Of a stretch of DNA of 64,000 bases, positions 57,324 to 64,000 are shown piece after piece. Position numbers and translations under genes: made by a program. Origin of the DNA: Tessaracoccus massiliensis (GTDB taxonomy: Bacteria; Actinomycetota; Actinomycetes; Propionibacteriales; Propionibacteriaceae); NCBI RefSeq assembly GCF_000826065.2, contig NZ_LN623542.1, positions 466,715 to 530,714 of the forward strand, written 5' to 3'. The first letter of the stretch is position 1, and each line of letters opens with the position of its first letter. Below the pieces are notes generated by a model, which was given only the letters and a program-made list of their open reading frames with translations, was not told the origin of the DNA and ran no database searches.

Positions 57324-58018
57324 CCACCGTCAGGGTGCCCGGCCGGGTAGAGAGCCCGACGCGCGGGGAGCGGACCCCCTTCCTCCTGATCACGACCGGG
57401 CTTCTTCTCGGCGCCGCTCTCGTGGGGGTGCTCGCCTGGAATATGGGTGCAGCCTGGCTGTACGGCATGGCCGGGGTGATCGCGCTGGCCGCGGCCTGGG
57501 TGGTGGCCACCATGTCCAACCTCCCCGACAGGCGCGGCGTCGTCCGCCTCACCCGCACGGAGCAGGGCTGGGCCCTCCTCGGCTCCGTCACGAGCCGGCG
57601 GATGGAACTGGCCCTGCCGGTCGTAGGGCTGGCCATCTGCGCGGCGACCCTCGTGGCGGACCCCGCCTCCATGGTGATGTGGCTGCTGGTCGTCATCCTC
57701 GTGGTCTCGCTGCTGCAGGCGCTCGTGGGGAGGCGCACGCCTCCGGGACTGCGGCTTGAGCCGTCGATCCTGGCGGTCGTGGGCTACGGCGGCAAGACGT
57801 CAGCGGCCACCTGGGACGAGATCACCGGCATCCAACCCGGCAAGATCATCCGGATCACCACCGCCAGCGGTCTGCTGAACGTGGGCACGGGACAATGCCA
57901 TTCCGACCCGGAGATCGTGGGCGCGCTGCTGAAGTTCTACCGTGCCCGCCCGAACCTGCGCGCCGAGTTGGGCGACGAGCGGGTTCTGCGTCGCATCAGG
58001 TCGGGTCAGCTGGACTGA
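57320..58018 (+). CDS. Membrane protein, candidate immunity protein of the effector
   Basis: 232 residues from a TTG at 57320 that overlaps the effector stop (TTGA). Four hydrophobic segments, then a beta-rich cytoplasmic part (LRLEPSILAVVGYGGKTSAATWDEITGI) and a helix with RPNLRAELGDERVLRRI. It is a paralogue of the protein at 46817-47551. The tight coupling to a putative pore-forming effector suggests immunity, but it might also be part of a secretion or envelope complex. Confidence 0.6.
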   Translation: MTTVRVPGRVESPTRGERTPFLLITTGLLLGAALVGVLAWNMGAAWLYGMAGVIALAAAWVVATMSNLPDRRGVVRLTRTEQGWALLGSVTSRRMELALPVVGLAICAATLVADPASMVMWLLVVILVVSLLQALVGRRTPPGLRLEPSILAVVGYGGKTSAATWDEITGIQPGKIIRITTASGLLNVGTGQCHSDPEIVGALLKFYRARPNLRAELGDERVLRRIRSGQLD

Positions 58019-58022
58019 CCCC

Positions 58023-59441
58023 TCAACCCTCGATGCCCAGCAGGGCGCGGGTGTGCGGATTGAGCAGCACGCCGTCGGGATCGACGGCGGCGCGGGCTGC
58101 CCGGAAGTCGTCGAAGCGCGGATACAACCCGGCCAGCCTGTCCGCGGTCAGCGAATGCTCCTTGCCCCAGTGCGGCCGACCCTCGTGGGCGCGGAAGACG
58201 GGTTCGACGGCGGTGAGCAGCGGCTCGAACCGCTCGCGGTGGTAGCGGTGCACGGCCACGTAGACGGACTCGCGGCCGGAGGCGGTGCCCAGCCAGGTGT
58301 CGTCGGCGGCCGCGGTGCGCACCTCCATCGGGAAGGTGATCTGCTCCCCCGAGGCGACGATGGCGCGCTCCACCTCGCGGACCACCTCGCCGAAGGCCTC
58401 CACCGGCATGGCGTACTCCGTCTCGCGGAACCGCACGCGGCGCGGGGCCACGTAGACGCGGTGCGAGGCGTCGGAGAACGTGGCACCCGCCATGAACCTG
58501 GAGGCCACCTGCCGCACCGGGCGGGCCAGGGCGGGGACCTTGGCCGCGGCGGCGTCCATGGCCCCGAACGCGACGTTGCCGAGGAGTTCCCGCTTCACCA
58601 ACCTGTCGAGGCGCGACATCGGCCGCGTCGGTGACAGGGGTGGGAGACGGCGCAACTCCTTGACCGTGGCGCGCCGCGTGCCGGGGAACCAGAAGAACTC
58701 CAGGTGGTCGGCCCGCCGAGAGCGCTCGAGGTAGCTCTCGAGGAGGGCGTCGACGGGCTCGGTGGTCTCCGTGCACTCCAGCGCGAAGGCCGGCACGCAC
58801 CGCAGCGTGACCCGCGTGATGATCCCCATCACGCCCAGCCCGACGCGGGCAGCCTCGAACACGCTGGTTGAGCCGGCCGCTCCCGAGCTTGCGAGGGGCG
58901 CGGCCGCGTCGAAACCCCGTGACCCTCCCTGCTTGCCGTCTGAGCGCCTGGGGGTTTCGACACTGCTCGTGGAACTCGCGGGCTCAACCAACGAGTGGGC
59001 CTCCACCAGCGAGCCGTCGGGGAGGGCCAGCTTCAGGCCGGTGACGATGCCGGAGTAGCCCGTGTACCCCAAGCCCGTGCCGTGCGTGCCGGTGGAGACG
59101 GCGCCGGCGATGGACTGGGCGTCGATGTCGCCCATGTTCGGCAGCGCGAGACCCCAGGGGGCGAGCAACTGGGCGATGTCGCGGATCCGCGTGCCACCCC
59201 AGAGCGTGACGTCACCGGTGAAGGGATTGGCCGCGACCACGCCGGAGAGGCCATCGAGCGAGACCAGCACGTCGTCGGTCGCCACCAGGGGCGTGAAGGA
59301 ATGGCCGGCACCCACCGGCCGCACCGTGCGGCCCTCGGCCGCGGCCCTAACCAGGATCTCCGCCACCTCCGCCTCGGTACCCGGCTTGGCGATCTCCGCA
59401 GGGTTGCACCGCACCGCCCCACTCCAGTTGCGCCACGTCAC
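58023..59441 (-). CDS. D-arabinono-1,4-lactone/L-gulonolactone oxidase-type flavoenzyme
   Basis: 472 residues from the GTG at 59441, which overlaps the partner's stop (GTGA). FAD-binding PCMH fold (VRPVGAGHSFTPLVATDDVLVSLDGLSGV; the His of GHSF is the usual covalent FAD link) and an ALO C-terminal domain (WGKEHSLTADRLAGLYPRFDDF...LLNPHTRALLG). It oxidises an aldonolactone or related polyol with O2 or another acceptor. Residues about 151-192 (VEPASSTSSVET...GAAGSTS) are read from an inserted repeat and separate EAHS from FEAARVGLG, which are adjacent in relatives. Confidence 0.88.
   Translation of the reverse strand: MTWRNWSGAVRCNPAEIAKPGTEAEVAEILVRAAAEGRTVRPVGAGHSFTPLVATDDVLVSLDGLSGVVAANPFTGDVTLWGGTRIRDIAQLLAPWGLALPNMGDIDAQSIAGAVSTGTHGTGLGYTGYSGIVTGLKLALPDGSLVEAHSLVEPASSTSSVETPRRSDGKQGGSRGFDAAAPLASSGAAGSTSVFEAARVGLGVMGIITRVTLRCVPAFALECTETTEPVDALLESYLERSRRADHLEFFWFPGTRRATVKELRRLPPLSPTRPMSRLDRLVKRELLGNVAFGAMDAAAAKVPALARPVRQVASRFMAGATFSDASHRVYVAPRRVRFRETEYAMPVEAFGEVVREVERAIVASGEQITFPMEVRTAAADDTWLGTASGRESVYVAVHRYHRERFEPLLTAVEPVFRAHEGRPHWGKEHSLTADRLAGLYPRFDDFRAARAAVDPDGVLLNPHTRALLGIEG
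58866..58990. repeat. Composite palindromic element in frame inside the oxidase gene
   Basis: GGTTGAGCC...GTCGAAACCC at the left and GGGTTTCGACAC...GGCTCAACCA at the right, about 35 bp apart. Same composite form, and the same reading frame of the element (VEPAS..SSVET, GFDxxAPLAxSGAxGSTS), as at 51507-51643. Confidence 0.85.
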
Positions 59442-60568
59442 AGCGTCACCATCCCTTCGCCTCGATAGGTGGGCCATTCGTCGATGACCTTCACCGCGCC
59501 GTCGACCCTCCGGACGACGGCGTAGCTGGCCACGCGTTCGGCCAACTCGCCAGCCTTGGCGTGCCGGAGCCAGACGGTGTCGCCCACCGCGAGCTTGGCG
59601 GCGGCGGGTCCGAGCACGGGGGTCTGCACTTCGCCTGCCGCCTCGTCGGGCGCGTACTTGAGGCCTGCGGGCCAGGCGATGAGCGGGAGGCGGTCGCGGC
59701 CGGGCGGCCCGGAGGCGATCCAGCCGCCGCCCAGCAGGGTCGCGACGGCGGGCGCCGGGCGCCGCACCACGTCGAGCCCGAAGTGCAGCGCCGCGCGGGG
59801 TCGGAAGATGCGGTAGCCGTCGAAGAGTCCGGGGCCGACGATGCCGGAGCCGACGGCCGCCTCGGTCACGGCGTCCTCGGCGCAGGTGGTCTCCAACGAG
59901 CCGGTGCCGCCGCCGTTGACGAACTCCAGGTCCGCGACCTCGCGGACCGCGGCCACCGCGGCGGCTCTGCGGACGGCCAGTTCGCGCGCGGAGCGAGCCT
60001 TCATCTGCCGCACGGCCTGCCGGTAGGCGCTGCGTCCGACATCGGCGACCCCGGCGATCTGTCCCTCGTAGGCCATCAGGCCCACCAGCCGGAAGCCGTC
60101 GCGATCGACGACGGCGCGGGCCAGCGCGCTCAGCGCCGCGGCGGTGCGGATAGGCGAGCGCAGCGCGCCGAAGCGCACGCCGCGCACGGGCGCGTAGGCG
60201 GCGTCGAGTTCCAGCGCGACTCGGATCTCCGGGTGCCCGGGGGCGGCGGCATCGATGAGGTCGAGGTGCTCGATGGAGTCGACCATCAGCGTGATCGCGG
60301 CCCGGGCCTCATCGTCGGCGGCCAGGCGGGCGAGTGCGGCGCGGGCCGCCGTCGGGTAGGCGACCACGAGGTCGCGCAGACCGTGAGCCGCGAGCCAGAG
60401 GGCTTCGGGCAGCGTGAACGCGAGCGTGCCCCGGTAACCGTCGGCGGTGAGCGCGTGCTCGAGGAGGCGACACACGCGCAGCGACTTCGACGCCACCCGG
60501 AGGGGCGTGCCAGCCGCGCGGCGCCGGAGGTCTGCGAGGTTCGCGTCGACCGCGTCGAGATCGAGCAC
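59438..60568 (-). CDS. Amino-acid deaminase/aldolase, alanine-racemase-like PLP enzyme
   Basis: 376 residues from the GTG at 60568. N-terminal alanine-racemase-type barrel with the PLP Lys in LRVASKSLRVCRLLEH, then VGLMAYEGQIAGV and EFVNGGGTGSLE; a D-serine dehydratase-like C-terminal domain (VGDTVWLRHAKAGELAERV) with a probable metal His. Commonly paired with lactone-oxidase genes in actinobacteria. An ATG with a plausible N-terminal helix lies upstream at 60640 but its fifth codon is TAG (60626-60628), so either a shortened protein is made or the gene is damaged. Confidence 0.8.
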   Translation of the reverse strand: MLDLDAVDANLADLRRRAAGTPLRVASKSLRVCRLLEHALTADGYRGTLAFTLPEALWLAAHGLRDLVVAYPTAARAALARLAADDEARAAITLMVDSIEHLDLIDAAAPGHPEIRVALELDAAYAPVRGVRFGALRSPIRTAAALSALARAVVDRDGFRLVGLMAYEGQIAGVADVGRSAYRQAVRQMKARSARELAVRRAAAVAAVREVADLEFVNGGGTGSLETTCAEDAVTEAAVGSGIVGPGLFDGYRIFRPRAALHFGLDVVRRPAPAVATLLGGGWIASGPPGRDRLPLIAWPAGLKYAPDEAAGEVQTPVLGPAAAKLAVGDTVWLRHAKAGELAERVASYAVVRRVDGAVKVIDEWPTYRGEGMVTL

Positions 60569-60660
60569 GGCGACCGGGCGCGAGGTGATCCCCGCGTCGT
60601 CCAGCGCGCTGCGTAGCGCGCCGGCCTACTCGTCGTCCATACCCCGATCCTAGAAGCTGG

Positions 60661-60718
60661 GGCCCGCCTCACATCTAGATTCTGCTTAGTCCACGACACC
60701 ACCTCTAGATGTGGGGCC
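60661..60718. repeat. Inverted repeat with CACATCTAGA arms
   Basis: GGCCC...CACATCTAGA pairs with TCTAGATGTGGGGCC around a ~25-nt centre, in the gap between the divergent PLP-enzyme and SDR genes. TCTAGA-based palindromes also flank the deaminase stop at 30413. Confidence 0.45.
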
Positions 60719-60772
60719 TTCGCCCGGCCGTGGTCCTCGCAGGCCCGGAGGCGGCCGGCTCAGGGTGCGACC

Positions 60773-60778
60773 TAGACT
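60773..60778 (+). promoter_or_regulatory. Candidate -10 hexamer (leaderless) for the SDR gene
   Basis: TAGACT, 7 nt before the ATG at 60786. Confidence 0.5.
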
Positions 60779-60785
60779 CCTGTCC

Positions 60786-61571
60786 ATGACTCAACTGGCG
60801 GTGGTGACGGGGGCATCGAGCGGGATCGGGGAGGCGATCGCCCGTCGATTGGCGCGCGACGGTATGAAAGTGGTGCTCCTCGCCCGGCGCGCGGAGCGAC
60901 TCCAAGCCCTGGCCGCAGAGATCGACGGCGTCGCGTACGCCGTCGACCTGTCCGACGGCGACGCGACCGCCACGGTCTGCCGCCGCATCCTGGCGGAACA
61001 GGGCGTCCCAGACGTCGTGGTCAACAACGCCGGCGCGGGGCGGTTCACGTCCATCGAGGAGACCAGCAACGCCGAGGCGCACGAGCAGATGGCGCTGCCA
61101 TACTTTGCGGCGTTCCACATCACGCGGGGCTTCATCGAGCCCATGTTGGCGCGCGACTCCGGCATCATCTTCCAGATCAACTCACCGGTCTCCGTGGTGC
61201 CGTGGCCAGGCGCCGTGGGCTACGCCGCCGCCAGATTCGCGTTGCGCGGCTTCACCGAGGCGCTGCGTCAGGACCTGTGGCGCACGGGGATCGACGTCGG
61301 CTCACTGACCCCCACCCGCGTGCACAGCGACTACTTCGACGCCAACCCGGATTCGGTCACTCGGGTGCCGAAGGTGGAGGCCCTTGTCGGCACGATGACA
61401 CCGAAACAGGTCGCCGACGCGGTGGCCATGTGTCTGCGTCACAAACCCAACCGCGACTCGCACGCCCCGTGGCGCTGGGCGCTGTTCGCCCCGTTCGCCC
61501 GAGCCTTCCCCGGCGCCCTGGCCTGGCTGTTCCGCGCCACCGGACACCGACGCTCCCGAAGCGGCCGTTAG
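60786..61571 (+). CDS. Short-chain dehydrogenase/reductase
   Basis: 261 residues from the ATG at 60786. Classical SDR: VVTGASSGIGEAIARRLA at the N-terminus, VVNNAGAGRF, the active-site Ser in NSPVSVVPWPGAVGYAAARFAL. The expected Tyr-x3-Lys reads Tyr-x3-Arg (YAAAR), a change of the catalytic lysine that could weaken or alter activity. The C-terminus is Arg-rich with a short hydrophobic patch, perhaps membrane-peripheral. Substrate unknown. Confidence 0.85.
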   Translation: MTQLAVVTGASSGIGEAIARRLARDGMKVVLLARRAERLQALAAEIDGVAYAVDLSDGDATATVCRRILAEQGVPDVVVNNAGAGRFTSIEETSNAEAHEQMALPYFAAFHITRGFIEPMLARDSGIIFQINSPVSVVPWPGAVGYAAARFALRGFTEALRQDLWRTGIDVGSLTPTRVHSDYFDANPDSVTRVPKVEALVGTMTPKQVADAVAMCLRHKPNRDSHAPWRWALFAPFARAFPGALAWLFRATGHRRSRSGR

Positions 61572-61600
61572 GAGTCTGCAGGTCTAGAGAGCCCGCGGGC

Positions 61601-62410
61601 TCAGCCGCAAGCCGCGTAGTGGTGGCCGGGTTCGCCGGGCGCGACGAGGCCGCGGTCCCGGCGGATGATCGGGTGGTGCCCCTTCCAACGGGCACACGAG
61701 TCGACGAACGGCCCGGATGGCTGGTCCGTGTACTCCACCTGCAACACCTGATCGCCGTAGACGTCGATGTAGGAGTCGCACTCGTCCCACACCGCGCACT
61801 CCTCGGCGATGGCGAAGTCGAAGCCCACCTCGTCTCGGCCCCTTGCGCCCAACTCCGGGCCCTGGTTCTTCTGGGCCACCGCGAGCCCCAGCCCGTGCGC
61901 GTACCCGGTGAGCGTGGCGAGGTGGGTGAGGGCGTCGTCGAGGTCGAGGGCCCCGGCAGAGCGGATCCAGGAGTCCTGGTTGTCGAACTCCACCGCGTCG
62001 AAGCCAGCCTCAGCGCAGGCGTCGATCCATCCCCGCTGCACCTCGAGGAGCGCGTCCCGTTTGGCCCAAGAGGAGACATCGAACAGCGCCTCGTCCCACT
62101 GCTCGTCGATCACCGGGGCGCCGTCGTCGCCGCGGAGCAGCAGGCCGGGATGCTCGGCCTCCCACCAGGCCAGTTCCTCCGGCTGCGCCTGGAGCCCGTT
62201 GAGGTAGCAGACGTTGTAGGCCATGGGGTGAGGGGTGGCGGAGCGGTCCCGAACCAGGATCCCGGCGCCCGCCGGCGGCGGGTAGGCGCCGCTGAGCTGA
62301 TAGTCGAAGCCCGTGTCCGCGGGCAGTTCAGGCGTCTCCGCCGCGCAGCCGGGCAGCCCGACGGCGAGCGCCGCCGCCACGGCCAGCCACTGGCCACGAA
62401 CTCGGTTCAT
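61601..62410 (-). CDS. Lipoprotein, GH114/TM1410-like endo-glycosidase fold
   Basis: 269 residues. Lipobox LPGC after a short signal (WLAVAAALAVGLPGC). The mature part has the TIM-barrel pattern of endo-alpha-1,4-polygalactosaminidase relatives: DYQLSGAYPPPAGAGILVRDRSA, AYNVCYLNGLQAQPEE, RGWIDACAEAGFDAVEFDNQDSW (acid residues on strands 4-5), AVAQKNQGPEL and DFAIAEECAVWDECDSY. GH114 enzymes cut GalN-containing exopolysaccharide; the target here is unknown. It is attached to the membrane on the outer face. Confidence 0.78.
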   Translation of the reverse strand: MNRVRGQWLAVAAALAVGLPGCAAETPELPADTGFDYQLSGAYPPPAGAGILVRDRSATPHPMAYNVCYLNGLQAQPEELAWWEAEHPGLLLRGDDGAPVIDEQWDEALFDVSSWAKRDALLEVQRGWIDACAEAGFDAVEFDNQDSWIRSAGALDLDDALTHLATLTGYAHGLGLAVAQKNQGPELGARGRDEVGFDFAIAEECAVWDECDSYIDVYGDQVLQVEYTDQPSGPFVDSCARWKGHHPIIRRDRGLVAPGEPGHHYAACG

Positions 62411-62428
62411 GTCTCATCATCGCAGGCT

Positions 62429-64000
62429 TCAGTCCTCGCGCTCCCATCGGCGGGTGGCGATGTCGGCCACCAACGCGCTGTCGAGCATCATCAACGCCCG
62501 ACGCAGGCCGGCGCCGTCGATCCCGTCCGGTGTGTCGATGCGCGGCTTGGTGGGCGGGCCGGAGCGGTGCTGCGCCACCAGTTCGGCCACGGCGTCGAGT
62601 CTGTTGGTGACGTCCTCGCTGAGCATCCGCTTCTGCTGCCCACGCTTGGAGAACTCGACGGCGAACGCCTCGTGCTGGTCCATCACCATCGGGTCTTCGG
62701 TCAGGAGGAGCGTGCCGGTGGAGCGGAGGATCTGGATGCCGCGCTCGAGGTCGCCGCTGCCGAAATCCGCCACGGCCTCGCGCAGGATGGGGTTGCCCTC
62801 CTGCATCACCTGCTCGGCCAGCAGGATCAGGTGTGCGCCCATGATGCGTTCGCGACGGCGGGCGTGCTCGTCCTCAGGAGAGAGCATCCGCTCCTGATCC
62901 GGGCTCGACATCGCGGTGGAATCGAGGATCTCGCGGCCGCGGTCCTCCGGCTGGGCGAGGGTGTCGCGCAGCTTGAGCGGCTTGATGAAGATGGTGGCGG
63001 CCAGCGACAACGCGGTGAGCACCGGCAGCAGCAGGAACACCGCGTGCATCGCATCGGACAGCGAGGCGCGCATCAGGTCCGCCAGCTCCGTGGGCAGGTA
63101 GGCGAGCTTGCCGGGGTTGAGCACCGCATTGGGGTCGAGGCCGCCGGTGGGGATCCGCTCCCGCAATTCGGGCGTGAGCCGGGACTCGATGCCGGACATG
63201 AGCTGTGTGGTCATGATGGTGCCGGCGATGGCGGTGCCCAGCGTGTTGCCGATGTTGCGGAAGAACTGCAGGGAACTGGTGGCCACGCCCAGGTCGCGGC
63301 GCTGCACCGCATTCTGCACGGCCAGCATGTAGATCTGGAACGCGAGCCCGTAGCCGAAGCCCAACACACCCGTCGCCAGCACGACGTCGATGCGGCTGCT
63401 GCCCTGGCCCAGGCCCAGGATGAGCAGGGCGCCGACGAACTGGATGGCGCCGCCTGCCACGGCGAACTCCTTGTAGTGGCCGGTCCTGGTGATGAGGTTG
63501 CCCACCACCACGCCGATGAAGAAGAGGATCACGTTCATCGGCATCAGGATGAGGCCGGATTGCGTGGCGCTGAGCTTCAGCACGCCCTGCGCGTAGACGG
63601 GGATGTAGATGAGCACGGCCATCATGCCCATGTTCATGAAGAACGCGGCCACGGTGGAGACGGTGAACACGGAGTTGCGGAACAGGCCCAGGGGAACGAT
63701 GGGCTCTTCGGCCTTGCGCTCGACGAGCACGAACGCGACGGTGAATGCCATGCCCACTGCGAGGAGGAGCAACACCTGCGGGGTCAGCCAGCCCATGGAG
63801 CCGCCGAGGCTGATGCCCAGCAGCGTCGCCGAGACGCCCACCGTCATGGTGGAGATGCCGGCGTAGTCGATCTTCGGATCGATACTCAGCTCCGGCACGT
63901 GAAGGTGCCGCAGGATCATCAGCAGCGCGACGAGGCCCACCGGCATGGAGATGTAGAACAGCCACCGCCAGCTGGACACATCCGTGATCCAGCCGCCCAG
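62429..64000 (-). CDS. MFS drug/H+ antiporter, DHA2-type, with cytosolic C-terminal extension (partial)
   Basis: At least 523 residues; the 5' end runs off the window. The visible start SSWRWLFYISMPVGLVALL is the motif-C region of 14-TM DHA2 pumps, so about 180 residues are missing. After the last TM (VFLLLPVLTALSLAATIFI) it has a hydrophilic extension of about 180 residues (PEDEHARRRERIMGAHLILL, EAVADFGSGDLERGIQILRS), unusual for this family and probably helical. It probably exports drugs or lipids. The gene lies 18 bp before the lipoprotein gene on the same strand. Confidence 0.85.
   Translation of the reverse strand: MGGWITDVSSWRWLFYISMPVGLVALLMILRHLHVPELSIDPKIDYAGISTMTVGVSATLLGISLGGSMGWLTPQVLLLLAVGMAFTVAFVLVERKAEEPIVPLGLFRNSVFTVSTVAAFFMNMGMMAVLIYIPVYAQGVLKLSATQSGLILMPMNVILFFIGVVVGNLITRTGHYKEFAVAGGAIQFVGALLILGLGQGSSRIDVVLATGVLGFGYGLAFQIYMLAVQNAVQRRDLGVATSSLQFFRNIGNTLGTAIAGTIMTTQLMSGIESRLTPELRERIPTGGLDPNAVLNPGKLAYLPTELADLMRASLSDAMHAVFLLLPVLTALSLAATIFIKPLKLRDTLAQPEDRGREILDSTAMSSPDQERMLSPEDEHARRRERIMGAHLILLAEQVMQEGNPILREAVADFGSGDLERGIQILRSTGTLLLTEDPMVMDQHEAFAVEFSKRGQQKRMLSEDVTNRLDAVAELVAQHRSGPPTKPRIDTPDGIDGAGLRRALMMLDSALVADIATRRWERED

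Overview
The window is about 64 kb of high-GC DNA (GC-rich third codon positions, many GTG/TTG starts, many promoters that look leaderless). The rpsF-ssb-rpsR-rplI order, a single-chain fused acyl-CoA carboxylase, MprAB-type sensor/regulator genes and WXG100-like proteins point to an actinobacterium. A Propionibacteriaceae member (Tessaracoccus-like) is my best guess, but that is inference from gene style and not a database match.

Layout. 1-5068: the end of a zinc-dependent dehydrogenase, small housekeeping genes (S4 protein, SDR, MpaB-type oxygenase, cupin) and a gene-free, repeat-rich stretch (3857-5068). 5069-10447: a MarR/MFS pair, L-serine ammonia-lyase, galE and a membrane protein. 10620-29109: a carbohydrate island. 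It holds a secreted leucine-rich-repeat protein, GH5-type and GH38 mannosidases, a LacI regulator, a sugar ABC importer, a 1952-residue secreted GH85-GH20 fusion and a second secreted GH20. Three near-identical LacI-type palindromes tie it together, and it reads as an N-glycan harvesting locus: release outside by GH85, trimming by GH20, import, then demannosylation inside. 29156-34561: zinc-ribbon protein, adenosine deaminase family enzyme, the rpsF operon, rhodanese, a Tat-secreted unknown and two small genes. 34977-37804: class I fumarase and a tyrosine phosphatase. 37895-45242: a Pnkp/Hen1 RNA-repair operon preceded by a membrane-anchored Asp/Trp-tailed protein, convergent with an HK-RR pair and two small membrane proteins. 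46366-53439: a frameshifted second Asp/Trp-tailed gene, a membrane protein and the fused carboxylase. 53474-64000: a PIN remnant, a flavin monooxygenase, an orphan WXG100-type effector/membrane-protein cassette, a lactone oxidase with a D-threonine aldolase-like partner, an SDR, a GH114-like lipoprotein and a partial MFS pump.

The most unusual layer is repetitive DNA with no transposase. There are six copies of a ~320-bp structured element, three copies of a 47-bp module (two of them identical), two 84-bp palindromes in opposite orientation, and a family of palindromic units bounded by GGTTGAGCC and GTCGAAACC. Composite members of the last family sit in frame inside the carboxylase gene and the lactone-oxidase gene. 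A different repeat forms the 3' end of hen1. This resembles the behaviour of Rickettsia palindromic elements.

No rRNA or tRNA gene, CRISPR array or recognisable insertion sequence was seen.
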